DNA from: Truepera sp.
GTDB lineage: Bacteria > Deinococcota > Deinococci > Deinococcales > Trueperaceae
Length of the DNA stretch: 64,000 nucleotides
Direction: 5' to 3'
Assembly: GCA_032027045.1 (NCBI GenBank)
Contig: JAVSMU010000001.1
Location: forward strand, 110,345 to 174,344
Positions 1 to 8,646 of the stretch are shown here, piece after piece (the first letter of the stretch is position 1; each line of letters begins with the position of its first letter). The notes beneath the pieces are model-generated. The model made no database searches. It saw only the letters and a list, made by a program, of their open reading frames with translations, and was not told the origin of the DNA. A program made the translations under genes and the position numbers.

Positions 1-430
1 GCCGCCACGACCGGCTTCACGAAGCCACCCTCGAACAGCACAGTCTGCGAAGTGATATTCTCTCTCACAAGAAGGCCTCCACCTGGTAGAAAGCTTGTGC
101 CACACACACTTTCTACCATAATGAAGGCCTTCTCTTCTCATGCCTCATGCATAATCCGGGCTAGGCGGTTCTTGACTCTTCTGCAGCCCTGCTTAGCTGT
201 TGCTCGGCTAGGAGCTTCGTTCTCGCCTGCTTGTTAGGTCGTCGCAATTAAGCCGAGTTTAATCGCGGCTTCGGTACGGTCCCGATAGCCACAGTTGCAC
301 CAAGGCCTGGAGGAAGACCCAGGCATGGGCACATGTGTAGTTGCGGACCATAAGCTCGTCCGGCCACCAACCTACTGGTTGCGCTTGCGGGGCGCCACGG
401 CGAAGGGAGTCCGGCAACTCGGAGGTTGCG
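1..430. other. Left-edge region without an assigned gene
   Basis: No convincing complete gene is seen. The first 68 bases read openly on the minus strand, for example from a GTG at 68, so this may be the 5' end of a gene leaving the window, but two frames are open and neither product is recognisable. Short ORFs in 52-648 have no recognisable content or are shadows of the following lipoprotein gene. Confidence 0.4.
85..117. promoter_or_regulatory. Perfect 9-bp inverted repeat, operator-like
   Basis: The arms GGTAGAAAG (85-93) and CTTTCTACC (109-117) are perfectly complementary around a 15-nt spacer. GAAGGCCT is repeated directly at 71-78 and 124-131, around the inverted repeat. It lies upstream of a possible minus-strand gene running off the left edge, so an operator is plausible. 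No poly-T follows, so a terminator is less likely. Confidence 0.35.
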
Positions 431-1720
431 ATGCGTTCAGCGTTCCGAAAGTCAGCTTTTCTCCTCACCTTCAGCGCCCTTCCGCTGCTGGTTCTGCTCG
501 GCTGCACGGCGCCGACCCCGCCGACACCCCCGACGCCAGCCAAGGTCTTGTGGACCGAGCAGTTCGGTACCAGCGCGTTCGACGACGTCCGCGCGGTAGC
601 GACCGACCCGGAAGACAACGTCCTGGTCGTAGGGCGGACCGCCGGCAACTTGGCTGTGGGTGGCGCAGGCGCCTATGACGCCCACGTTCGCAAGTTCGCC
701 CCCGGCGGCACCTTGGTCTGGTCCCGCCAGTTCGGAACCCCGGATCACGACGGCGCATACGTCGTTGCGACCGACTCGGGTGGCAACGTCATCGTTGGGG
801 GCTATACGTACGGGGACCTCGAAGGGGCGTCCGCCGGGGGCGCCGACGCGTTCGTTCGCAAGTACAGCAGCGCAGGAGCCATCGTCTGGACGCGGCAGTT
901 CGGTACGCCTTGGGACGAGGACGTGCGAGGCGTGGCTACGGATTCCAGCGGCAACGTCTACGTCGCCGGATCCACGGGCGGCGTACTCGTTGGTACCTTC
1001 GGAGGATTCGATGTTTTCGTCCGGAAGTACACGGCCGACGGGAACCTGGACTGGACTCTTCAGTTCGGCACCAGCGACGACGACGGCGCCCGCGGCATTA
1101 CCGTGGACTCGGCGGGCTACGTAGTGGTGGCCGGATTCACCAAGGGGAACATGGACGGTCCCTCCGCAGGGGAGAGTGACGTGTTCGTCCGCAAGCTCAC
1201 GCCCGCGGGCGTTGAACTCTGGACGCATCAGTTCGGCACTAGCTCCACCGATAGCTCCCGCGGTGTGGCGACCGATTCGGCGGACAACATCGTCGTCGTC
1301 GGCTACACGGCCGGGGATGTCGAGGGCGCGTCTGCTGGGGACGACGACGCGTTCGCGCGCAAGCTCGACCCGAATGGCGTACCCCTCTGGACCCGTCAGT
1401 TCGGCACCGGCTTCGAGGACCGACCAGGAGGCGTGGCCATCGACTCGCAGGACAACGTGATAGTGGCCGGCTACACGGACGGCGACCTTAAGGGCGCGAC
1501 GGCAGGCGAGTACGACGTGTTCGTGCGCCGCTTCACCCCGACCGGCGCGGTGGACTGGACCGAGCAGTTCGGCACGGAAGAGTCGGACCGGGCGCGTGGT
1601 GTTGCCGTCGACTCGCAGCGCAACATCGTCCTTGCCGGTGAAACTGCCGGCAACCTGGATGGGGTGGCTAGTGGCGACGTAGACGCATTCGTGCGCGTGT
1701 ACGCTCCGCGAGGCGCCTGA
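431..1720 (+). CDS. SBBP beta-propeller repeat lipoprotein
   Basis: This is a 429-aa secreted protein. Residues 1-25 form a lipoprotein signal peptide with a hydrophobic core and an LLGC lipobox, followed by a short Pro/Thr-rich linker (PTPPTPPTP). The rest is about seven repeats of roughly 55 residues, each built as W(T/S)xQFGT, a D-rich turn, a VA(T/V)DS..N(V/I).V.G.T segment and D(A/V)FVRK. This is the SBBP (seven-bladed beta-propeller) repeat, so one complete propeller is likely. The start at 431 is chosen because GGAGG lies at 421-425 with correct spacing; a longer upstream reading lacks a signal peptide at its N-terminus. The binding partner is unknown. The gene stands alone and is followed by a terminator-like hairpin. 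Confidence 0.8.
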   Translation: MRSAFRKSAFLLTFSALPLLVLLGCTAPTPPTPPTPAKVLWTEQFGTSAFDDVRAVATDPEDNVLVVGRTAGNLAVGGAGAYDAHVRKFAPGGTLVWSRQFGTPDHDGAYVVATDSGGNVIVGGYTYGDLEGASAGGADAFVRKYSSAGAIVWTRQFGTPWDEDVRGVATDSSGNVYVAGSTGGVLVGTFGGFDVFVRKYTADGNLDWTLQFGTSDDDGARGITVDSAGYVVVAGFTKGNMDGPSAGESDVFVRKLTPAGVELWTHQFGTSSTDSSRGVATDSADNIVVVGYTAGDVEGASAGDDDAFARKLDPNGVPLWTRQFGTGFEDRPGGVAIDSQDNVIVAGYTDGDLKGATAGEYDVFVRRFTPTGAVDWTEQFGTEESDRARGVAVDSQRNIVLAGETAGNLDGVASGDVDAFVRVYAPRGA

Positions 1721-1761
1721 GGTAGGGCCTTCTGGGATAGGGGAAACGAGCAAATGGGGTG

Positions 1762-1794
1762 GCGGCGAGCCTTGACTGGCTCGCCGCTGTTATT
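1762..1794 (+). terminator. Terminator-like hairpin
   Basis: A perfect 10-bp stem, GCGGCGAGCC (1762-1771) with GGCTCGCCGC (1778-1787), closes a 6-nt loop 41 bases after the SBBP gene and is followed by the T-containing stretch TGTTATT. The U-tract is short, so termination may be partial. Confidence 0.55.
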
Positions 1795-1885
1795 GATGGG
1801 CGTGAGGTGCGTCAGGTTCTCCACATCCACGACCAGTTCCACAACGTGCTCGGGTGGGCCGGATTCGAATCGTTAGCTGTCGATT

Positions 1886-2245
1886 ATCCCAGCTGTCGTC
1901 ATAGGCAAGTTTCTCCTCATTGTGATTGGAGGGCCGCGCCGGATTGCCATGACGATTCCGAGCAGCATCAGCGTTTAGTCGCCTGACATCCCTATTGCAC
2001 TTGTGGTTCAGCAAGCGTTAGTTGGAATCGGATCCTTCACTTTCCTAGCAGTTCCCCTTTTCATGATTGCGGGCAAACTGATGAACGCAGTGCGCGGGCC
2101 CCGGCGCATTTTCGGCTTCGCCTTGAGCCTGGTGGGGAGTCTCCTGGGCGGTCTTGCCCAGGGATACGCCGTAGCCTGCATGGTCTTCGCTGATAAATCC
2201 GGATCGGCAGGGGCTGGCCTCGCCGGCATCGGATCGACCCTGGTG
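1886..2245 (+). pseudogene. Remnant of TRAP transporter large permease (DctM)
   Basis: One reading frame carries a DctM-like N-terminal stretch: FLLIVIG.PRRIAMTIPSSIS, then after an in-frame TAG at 1976-1978, IALVVQQALVGIGSFTFLAV, PLFMIAGKLMN and GGLAQGYAVACMVF..KSGSAGAGLAGIGS. In intact DctM proteins this covers the first few membrane helices, including the conserved SGSA region. Similarity stops where the SDR gene's 3' end begins at 2246, so the rest (several hundred residues) is missing. It is a stop-containing, C-terminally deleted relic, transcribed opposite to the working TRAP genes next door. Confidence 0.7.
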
Positions 2246-3028
2246 TCAGATACAGGTAACCGCCCCGCCATCGACGAAGACCGTACTCCCCGTCATGTAC
2301 TTCGCGGCATCGGAACACAGGAACGCGCCGACCTGCCCGAACTCATCCGGGTCCCCGAGGCGCCCCATGGGAATCTCTGCCACGGATTGAGCGCGGACCT
2401 CCTCCTTAGTTTTCCCCTCCCTCGCGGCGCGACCCGCGTCGAGCGCATCGATGCGCTCGGTCTCGACCCGCCCGGGGGCCAGGCAGTTGACCTGGATATT
2501 GTCGCCGGCCAGTGTGATCGACAGAGACTTGCATAACCCTTGCACCGCCGGCCGGAAGACGTTGGATAGGAGCAGGTTGGGGAGTGGGCGTTTGACGCTC
2601 GAGCTCACGATGGTGAGCATGCGACCGCCACCCCGCTGACGCATCATCGGTACGGCGAGGCGCGTGCTCCGGACGACGCTTTGCAAAGTGAGACCGTAGG
2701 CTAAGTCCCATTGTGCTTCGCTGAGGTCCTCGAAGTCCCCGGCGGGTGGGCCGCCCGCGTTGTTTACCAGGATGTCCAGGCCGCCGAGGGTCTCTTTCAC
2801 ATGGCCGAACAGTTCCTCTAGTGAGTTTGGGTTCCCAACGTCGGCAACGAAACCGTGCGCGCGGCCGCTCGCAGCTAGGCGCTCGACGGCTACTCCAACG
2901 CGCTCCTCGTCGCGGCCGCAGATCACGAGGCGGGCGCCTTCGGCGGCCAGCGCCTTTGCAACCGCGAAGCCAAGACCACTTGTCGAAGCGGTCACGAGGG
3001 CGAGTTTGTCATTCAGTCCAAGGTTCAT
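2246..3028 (-). CDS. SDR-family oxidoreductase, divergent active site
   Basis: 260-aa short-chain dehydrogenase/reductase resembling 3-oxoacyl-ACP reductases. Rossmann features are clear: TASTSGLGFAVAKALAAEGA (the TGxxxGxG site with S in place of G), the NNAG motif near residue 90, and the C-terminal FVDGG. The usual catalytic YxxxK is not present: the segment after VSSSVKRP reads NLLLSNVFRPAV, with Asn/Arg where Tyr/Lys are expected. A subgroup of SDRs shows this replacement, so the protein may still be active with altered chemistry. GGGAG precedes the ATG. It is the last gene of the minus-strand operon starting with the aspartate-dehydrogenase-like gene. Substrate unknown. Confidence 0.8.
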   Translation of the reverse strand: MNLGLNDKLALVTASTSGLGFAVAKALAAEGARLVICGRDEERVGVAVERLAASGRAHGFVADVGNPNSLEELFGHVKETLGGLDILVNNAGGPPAGDFEDLSEAQWDLAYGLTLQSVVRSTRLAVPMMRQRGGGRMLTIVSSSVKRPLPNLLLSNVFRPAVQGLCKSLSITLAGDNIQVNCLAPGRVETERIDALDAGRAAREGKTKEEVRAQSVAEIPMGRLGDPDEFGQVGAFLCSDAAKYMTGSTVFVDGGAVTCI

Positions 3029-3113
3029 TCAGACTCCCAATCCAGATGAATTTGAGAGAGCGGGGTTTAACCCGCTCTCGAGTGAAGTGGACGTGGTTGC
3101 GGGCCGCGTCAAC

Positions 3114-3809
3114 TCAAACGTGACCGTATTTCTCCAGGACCGCTGCCAGGCTGGCGCCTGCATCGAGCTCAGCACGAATCTTCGTCTCCGTCTCGGTGAG
3201 CTTCTCGACCTTCTCGAGCACCGGGAGAACCATCTGGTTAGGTACGACGATGACGCCGTCTACGTCTCCGAGGATGAAGTCGCCCGGCGCCACGGAAACC
3301 CGGGCCGACGTCGCTCCTGGGAGGTAGACGGGCAAGTCCGAGGCGTTCACCTTCCAACGTCCGATCGACTGGACGGGCGTGCGGTAGCGCGCATACACGG
3401 GGAAACCGTGCTTGTGGAGCCACTGCACATCTCGTATGCCGCCGTCCACGAGGGCACCCGCGCAGCCTCGTACCTGCATCCCTAACGCGATCAGTTCGCC
3501 GAAGAAACAGATCCCTTCGGCCCCGCCGCCGCTCCAAACGGTTATGTCACCCTCGGAAACGCCTTCGAGGGCACGCATCTTGTCGGGGTCGCCGCTGCCC
3601 GCGTAGGGGGACAACTGCCCGCGGATCGTGTAGGCCCAACCGGCGATCTTCTGATCTCCGCTAGGGAACGGACGGAAGTCGGCGCTCAGGCCTTGGTCGA
3701 GGATTCCCAACTCATCTAGGACATCGCTGACGTTTGCGGTCTCTACCTTGAGGTAGCGCGCTCTGATGGCCTGCTTGTCCACCGTAGTTCCCAGCTGACT
3801 GGGCATCAT
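3114..3809 (-). CDS. RraA/HMG-aldolase-like protein
   Basis: 231 aa, of the RraA-like family, which includes 4-hydroxy-4-methyl-2-oxoglutarate aldolases, oxaloacetate decarboxylases and the RNase E inhibitor. The family signature GELIALGMQVRG.(A)GALVDGGIRD is intact, giving the metal-binding Arg-Asp pair, and GDFILGDVDGVIVVP follows as expected. A purine-rich GAGGGAGG abuts the tandem ATG codons at 3809 and 3806, so the second ATG or the GTG at 3782 could be the true start. It begins 7 bp after the TAXI gene ends. In this catabolic setting an aldolase or decarboxylase role is likelier than RNase regulation; the substrate is not evident. Confidence 0.8.
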   Translation of the reverse strand: MMPSQLGTTVDKQAIRARYLKVETANVSDVLDELGILDQGLSADFRPFPSGDQKIAGWAYTIRGQLSPYAGSGDPDKMRALEGVSEGDITVWSGGGAEGICFFGELIALGMQVRGCAGALVDGGIRDVQWLHKHGFPVYARYRTPVQSIGRWKVNASDLPVYLPGATSARVSVAPGDFILGDVDGVIVVPNQMVLPVLEKVEKLTETETKIRAELDAGASLAAVLEKYGHV

Positions 3810-3816
3810 CCCTCCC

Positions 3817-4785
3817 TCACGGCGTATCGACGATGATGCCTAATTCACGGTAGTAGCGCGCTGCCCCGGGATGGAACGGGATTGCAATGCCGCCTAAGTT
3901 GTCGATTGAGATGTTCGCAGCAGCCGGGTGAACACCGATCAAGGCTTCCCGACTCTCATAGATCAGCTTCGTGATGTCGTAAACGAGGTCGTCTGGCATG
4001 TCGCTTCTCGCCGCCAGCATCACCCAGAGGCCGAAGGTAGTGACGGCCTCGTCCTGGCCGCGGTAGGTTCCGGCAGGGAACTCGGCTTTGGCGTAGTAGG
4101 GGCCCTGCTCCAGGACCTTTTGAAGGTCGTCCCCGTCTATGGGAAGCAAGCGGATGGGGTGGCTGGTCTCCAGGTCGAGGATCCAAGGAGTGGGTGCAGC
4201 GGTGTTGGCGAGGGCAGCGTCGATAGCGTTATCCCGGAAGGCGCTCGTGTTCTCCGAGAAAGACAGGAACTGTCCTTTGATGTCATTCAACGACCAACCG
4301 AGTGCCTCGAGGAAGGTCTGATTCGTCGCCAGCACTCCGCTACCCGGTGAACCGATCGACACCCGCGTCCCCTTGATGTCTTCCAGGGTATGCAGGTCCG
4401 AGTTGGCTCGCACCACTACGTGCTGCAGGTTCGGATAGACGGGCACGATTGCGAGCATGTCGACCTGCGGGTCGAAGTCGATCCCGTGGTAGGCCTTGTA
4501 GCCGACGTCCATCTGCATCATGGCGAGTTCGAGTTCGCCGCTGGCCATCCTGCGAGCGTTCTCGACGGAACCTCCGGTCACCTCGGCGGTAGCGGGAATC
4601 CCAAGTTCTCGCGAGATCTGCTCCGCGATACCAGCAGCAACGATATAGAACGTGCCCGAAGTGCCGGCACTGCCAATCGAGATCCGTTGCACTTGTGCAA
4701 CGGCGGACGGTAGCAGCAGGGCGAGCGTGAAGAGGGCGATTAGTAGGCGAGACAGGCGCTTTCCAGGGGGTACTCTATTCGTCAT
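3817..4785 (-). CDS. TAXI-family TRAP transporter solute-binding protein
   Basis: 322 aa. A cleavable signal peptide (about 30 residues, ending LLLPSAVAQ) is followed by ISIGSAGTSGTFYIVAAGIA, the hallmark N-terminus of the TAXI class of TRAP periplasmic binding proteins. These capture small organic acids, often dicarboxylates or amino acids, and deliver them to a fused TRAP permease. An upstream TTG is also in frame, but ATG 4785 is preceded by GAGGAC. It lies directly downstream of the fused permease in the same operon. The ligand cannot be read from sequence; the neighbouring aspartate-dehydrogenase-like gene suggests an amino-acid-derived or dicarboxylate compound. Confidence 0.88.
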   Translation of the reverse strand: MTNRVPPGKRLSRLLIALFTLALLLPSAVAQVQRISIGSAGTSGTFYIVAAGIAEQISRELGIPATAEVTGGSVENARRMASGELELAMMQMDVGYKAYHGIDFDPQVDMLAIVPVYPNLQHVVVRANSDLHTLEDIKGTRVSIGSPGSGVLATNQTFLEALGWSLNDIKGQFLSFSENTSAFRDNAIDAALANTAAPTPWILDLETSHPIRLLPIDGDDLQKVLEQGPYYAKAEFPAGTYRGQDEAVTTFGLWVMLAARSDMPDDLVYDITKLIYESREALIGVHPAAANISIDNLGGIAIPFHPGAARYYRELGIIVDTP

Positions 4786-4867
4786 CAAATGTCCTCACGT
4801 TCCTTGAGAGTGCGCAGAAGAATGCTTTTCAACCGCTCTTGCGCGGTTGAGTTTCGGCTTCAGGCGA

Positions 4868-6802
4868 CTATCGAATGCTCTCCACCTCCGTCCCTGTCTG
4901 CTGCGAGCGGATCCTTCGCATCTTGAGAAGTTGGAGGGCGACCACCAGCCCCAGAAGTCCGAAGCCGGCAAGGTTGGTGAGATGACCTGGATGAATGAGG
5001 GCGAAGCCCCCTACCGCGAGCAGTACGCGCTCAAAGATGTTCGTTCGAGTCAATAGCCAACCGGACAAGCCGGCGCCGACGCTGACGGCCCCCAACAACC
5101 CAGTTGTCCCTACGGTGACTATCTGCCAGAGCGTCCCAAGGCCTACGAGGCTGGGGTCATAAACGAACATGTACGGCACGAGGAAACCGGGTAAGCCAAG
5201 CATCATGGCGTACCCGGACGTTCTCCAGAAGTTGGCGTTGACGATACTGGCGGCGGCGAAGTTGGCCAATGCCACGGGTGGGGTGATCATCGATAGACAA
5301 CCGAAGTAGAAGACGAACATGTGCGCTGCGATAGGTGCTATCCCAAGTTTGACGAGAGCGGGCGCGCCTAGTACCGCCATGATCAGGTAAGCGGGGGTCG
5401 TCGGGAGCCCCATGCCTATGAGGATCGAAGCGATCATCATGAGGATCAGCGTGAGGAGAAGCTGGTCGGATCCGAGCGCGATCACCGCGGAGGAGAAGCG
5501 AAGACCTATTCCCGTAAGATTGATGATTCCTACGACCACACCAGCCAGTGCGGTCGAGGCGATTACCACCAAGGCTGTCCTCGCGCCATCGACGAAGGCC
5601 GTCACTATCTTGGAAGGTGTCAGGCGGTCCTTCGGGCTGATAAGTCCCACGACGACCGCCGCGAGGACGGAGAAGACCGCGGCCCGCGTTATGGAGGTTT
5701 GGACGAAGGTCAACAGCACCACGAGCACGACGAGTGGGACGAAGTAGAGGGAGTTCTTGAGAAGGTAGAACGCCAGCGGCTCCCTGTCGTCTATGGGAAC
5801 GGTTTCGGGCTTGAGCCCTATACGGTGCGACGTGAAGTGAACCACCGAGAAGACCGAGCCGTAGTAGATCAGGGCGGGTACTAGAGCGGCGAGGATCACC
5901 TTCGAGTAGGGAATGCCAAGTATCTCGGCCATGATGAACGCGCCGGCGCCCATGACCGGAGGCATGATCTGCCCACCGGTTGAGGCCACGGCCTCCACTG
6001 CCGCCGCGAACGGCCTCGAGAAGCCCTTGCGGACCATCATCGGAATGGTGATCGAACCCGTTCCGGCAACGTTGGCGACGGCGCTTCCCGAGATGGTGGC
6101 CAACAGGCTGCTGGAAAGCACCGCGATCTTCGCGGGGCCGCCGACGGCCCACCCCACGAGGCGTGTCGCTAGGTCCATGTAGAACTGGCCTACGCCAGTT
6201 ACCTGTAAGAAGGCGCCGAACAGCACGAACAAGAAGATGTAGGTCGCCGAGACGCCCAAGGGGATACCGAAGATCCCCTCGGTGGACAGACTCATTTGGC
6301 TAACGATCCGCTCCAGAGAGTACGCGCGAATGCCCACGGAGGTTGGCAAGTAATGCCCGAAGTACGCGTACAGGATCGCAAGCAGGGCGATTCCCGGGAG
6401 GATGTTGCCGGCCACCCGACGCCCGAAGTCGAGGGTGAGTACGATGAAAACGACGCCGACGACGAGGTCCCATTGGTTGGGCATTCCGAACCTGAACGCC
6501 ATCGCTTGGAGCTGGGTAAAGAAGTAGAGCAGTGCGGCGACGCCCAGGACGCTCATGAGGACGGCGATGACCCGTGTGGCTTTCGAGCCGTTACGAAAAG
6601 CCGTGAGATACACGAGAAGCGCGCCCAGAACCAGGTGAATACCCCGCTGCCAAAAGGCGGTGAGGAGTCCGAAACCCGCGGTATAGAGATGGAAGAGCCC
6701 GAGCGTAATCGCGACGACGACATACAAGATGTCGACGACTTGCTGGGTCCTCGTCGGCGGCGCCTTTGCTACTGGGGCACCGACCAGGGCCTCAGGTTCC
6801 AT
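4868..6802 (-). CDS. TRAP transporter fused permease (4TM/12TM)
   Basis: 644-aa integral membrane protein with many hydrophobic helices. The N-terminal third matches the small DctQ-like part and the rest the large DctM-like part, including LFGAFLQVTGVGQFYMDLA, the conserved SGSAVANVAGTGSITIPMM segment and GLPTTPAYLIMAVLGAPALV. Fused 4TM/12TM permeases pair with TAXI binding proteins and are driven by an ion gradient, as seen here with the adjacent TAXI gene. The ATG overlaps the end of the upstream dehydrogenase gene by 11 bp, indicating translational coupling. The C-terminal region has extra hydrophobic helices and a short basic cytoplasmic tail. Confidence 0.9.
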   Translation of the reverse strand: MEPEALVGAPVAKAPPTRTQQVVDILYVVVAITLGLFHLYTAGFGLLTAFWQRGIHLVLGALLVYLTAFRNGSKATRVIAVLMSVLGVAALLYFFTQLQAMAFRFGMPNQWDLVVGVVFIVLTLDFGRRVAGNILPGIALLAILYAYFGHYLPTSVGIRAYSLERIVSQMSLSTEGIFGIPLGVSATYIFLFVLFGAFLQVTGVGQFYMDLATRLVGWAVGGPAKIAVLSSSLLATISGSAVANVAGTGSITIPMMVRKGFSRPFAAAVEAVASTGGQIMPPVMGAGAFIMAEILGIPYSKVILAALVPALIYYGSVFSVVHFTSHRIGLKPETVPIDDREPLAFYLLKNSLYFVPLVVLVVLLTFVQTSITRAAVFSVLAAVVVGLISPKDRLTPSKIVTAFVDGARTALVVIASTALAGVVVGIINLTGIGLRFSSAVIALGSDQLLLTLILMMIASILIGMGLPTTPAYLIMAVLGAPALVKLGIAPIAAHMFVFYFGCLSMITPPVALANFAAASIVNANFWRTSGYAMMLGLPGFLVPYMFVYDPSLVGLGTLWQIVTVGTTGLLGAVSVGAGLSGWLLTRTNIFERVLLAVGGFALIHPGHLTNLAGFGLLGLVVALQLLKMRRIRSQQTGTEVESIR

Positions 6803-7607
6803 ACCGAACCGGCTGGTGTATTTCGCGCAACGCGGCCAAGGCGCTATAGCAGGCTAGCCAGGCCGTTTTCGGGTTATCGGGCGAGGCTACGTTCTCGAAC
6901 GTGATCTTGATGTTGCCCGTTTCGGCCACGGCACTGATCGTGTGGGTGTTGTACTTGACGCCAGGATCTGCAACTACCCGAACACGCGTTCGGTCGAATC
7001 CAATGCCGGCGAGGCTCAAAATCGCCGCGATGTTCACGTTCTGCGGGAAGTGCTTGACCGCTTCGCGTGCCATTCCCTCAAACAAGACGTAGGGTTCGAC
7101 GAGGCCATCGAGGTCGACGCCGAGTTGTTCGACGTAATCGATGTCCTTCCACGCGATCGGTGGCTTGGAGGTGCTGAAGGTGACTGACTTCGCCCCGCTC
7201 AGGACGGCCGTCTTGATCGCGTCGAGGCCGCCGATGCCGCCAGATGGAATGTACAAGAGTGCCCGACTGGTTCGTGCCGCGTTCTCGAGGCGCTGCCTCA
7301 AAGCATCGTTTGCGAGGGCCCCGGCGCTCAGGACTATCAGCGAAGCTCCTGACTTCAAGATCCGCTCGCCATAAGCCTCGAGGGCTTCGTGGCTTGCGGC
7401 CTCCACGACCACGTCAGGCGCCAGGCTCATGAACTCGTCGATCCCGGTCACGAAGGGTATCCGGTAGCGCTCGGCCTGCCCTTTGCCTTTAGAGGCTTCG
7501 CTGCGCCCCATGAGCGCAACGACCTCTGCCCCCTCTAGGTCACCTGACTGTAGATGTTGCAAGACAAGCTGCGAGATCGTTCCAGCCCCGAGTAAGCCGA
7601 CGCGCAT
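6792..7607 (-). CDS. Aspartate dehydrogenase-like NAD(P)-dependent enzyme
   Basis: 271 aa. The N-terminal Rossmann fold begins MRVGLLGAGTISQLVLQHL. The central region has VVEAASHEALEAYGERIL and the C-terminal domain IPSGGIGGLDAIKTA, typical of L-aspartate dehydrogenase (NadX-like) proteins. Family members interconvert an amino acid and its 2-oxo acid with ammonia release, or supply iminoaspartate for NAD synthesis. It is the first gene of the operon (AAGGA before the ATG) and is followed by a TRAP uptake system, so a catabolic role fits better than NAD synthesis; no nadA or nadC is nearby. Transcription probably starts in the intergenic region shared with the IclR gene. Confidence 0.8.
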   Translation of the reverse strand: MRVGLLGAGTISQLVLQHLQSGDLEGAEVVALMGRSEASKGKGQAERYRIPFVTGIDEFMSLAPDVVVEAASHEALEAYGERILKSGASLIVLSAGALANDALRQRLENAARTSRALLYIPSGGIGGLDAIKTAVLSGAKSVTFSTSKPPIAWKDIDYVEQLGVDLDGLVEPYVLFEGMAREAVKHFPQNVNIAAILSLAGIGFDRTRVRVVADPGVKYNTHTISAVAETGNIKITFENVASPDNPKTAWLACYSALAALREIHQPVRYGT

Positions 7608-7685
7608 CGTCCGATCCTTTCAGGTTGCTGCTGGTTCAAGAACCAGTGGAAATGAGCCCTCTTCCCTTCGGCCTTTATACAGAAA

Positions 7686-7702
7686 GTAAAACGTCGTTTC
7701 AC
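7686..7702. promoter_or_regulatory. Palindromic operator between IclR gene and TRAP operon
   Basis: GTAAAACGTCGTTTCAC is a 17-bp near-palindrome; only one base pair and the centre deviate. It lies midway between the divergent starts of the aspartate-dehydrogenase-like gene and the IclR regulator. IclR-family regulators commonly bind such A/T-rich-flanked dyads near their own gene and the divergent target. Confidence 0.6.
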
Positions 7703-7812
7703 TCTATGCTAATGTTCCGGGGAAGGCAAGAGGAGACTTAGAGTTGCCGGTTAGGCTGGGTCTTGGCCCTGATGTCTTAAGCTGCTTGAGCCTAAACGAG
7801 GTGATGACGACC

Positions 7813-8646
7813 ATGGGGACCGACGTTCAATCGGTAGTGCTTTCGCGGAATCAGGCCGAGGCCAAGCCGGGAGAGGGCACTCACAAGAATCAGCTGCTTT
7901 CGCGGGCGGTAGCCGTGATGTTCGCGTTCTCCGCAATCCGGCCAAGGCGCAGCCTCGCCGATCTCTCTGAGGAACTTGGGGTCAACAAGGCGTCATTGCT
8001 CCGGATACTTCGAGCACTCGAAGCCGAAGGGCTACTTCGAAGGTCGGGTAACGACTATCAGTTGGGTGCCCGCGTGCTCGCGCTGAGCAATGTATTCCTA
8101 AGCACACTCTCTGTACAGGAGGAGGCGCGGCCCCATCTCGCAAAGCTTGCCCGCGATTGTGGCCAGACGGTTAGCCTGGCCGTCAGGAATGACTTCGATG
8201 TCGTATACGTGGCCATTGAGCATGCGCAGAGTGAGGTTGGTATCCAGAGCGAGATCGGCGGCCACCATCCTGCTAACGCCACTGCCTTGGGGAAAGTCAT
8301 GCTGGCCGAGAATTCCGCGGAGGAACTGAGGGCCCTTTTGGATAGGAAAGCCCTACCGAAACTTACTGAGCGGACGATTGCCGATCCTGAAGCGCTTATA
8401 TCCCACCTGGAGCAGGTGCGACGCCAAGGCTACGGAGTTGACGACGAGGAGCGCGCGATAGGGATCCGTTGCGTAGCTGCGCCGGTCAGGAATCACGAGG
8501 GAGCCGTGATTGCCGCGGTAAGCATTTCCAGCCCCATCTTCGTCATGGGAGTCGAGGACATAGAAGAGTTTGCAGGGAGGGTCGTTGATACGGCGAACGC
8601 GATTTCCTCGGATCTCGGCTTCGCTGCGGGCACGCAGTCCATTTGA
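7813..8646 (+). CDS. IclR-family transcriptional regulator
   Basis: 277 aa from the chosen start. An N-terminal winged helix-turn-helix (about residues 30-90: LLSRAVAVMFAFS, SLADLSEELGVNKASLLRILRALEAEGLL) is followed by the IclR effector-binding GAF-like domain (HPANATALGKVMLA, QGYGVDDEERAIGIRCVAAPV). ATG 7813 is preferred because CGAGGTG (7797-7803) lies 9 bp upstream; ATG 7804 and a TTG at 7744 are alternatives. It is divergent from the TRAP/aldolase/SDR operon with a palindrome between them, so it very likely controls that operon in response to the imported compound or a breakdown product. Confidence 0.9.
   Translation: MGTDVQSVVLSRNQAEAKPGEGTHKNQLLSRAVAVMFAFSAIRPRRSLADLSEELGVNKASLLRILRALEAEGLLRRSGNDYQLGARVLALSNVFLSTLSVQEEARPHLAKLARDCGQTVSLAVRNDFDVVYVAIEHAQSEVGIQSEIGGHHPANATALGKVMLAENSAEELRALLDRKALPKLTERTIADPEALISHLEQVRRQGYGVDDEERAIGIRCVAAPVRNHEGAVIAAVSISSPIFVMGVEDIEEFAGRVVDTANAISSDLGFAAGTQSI

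Noticed and set aside
452-1753. 433-codon open frame on the minus strand
   Set aside because: It is antisense to the SBBP lipoprotein and its repetitive product only mirrors the repeats; codon bias and motifs favour the plus-strand gene.
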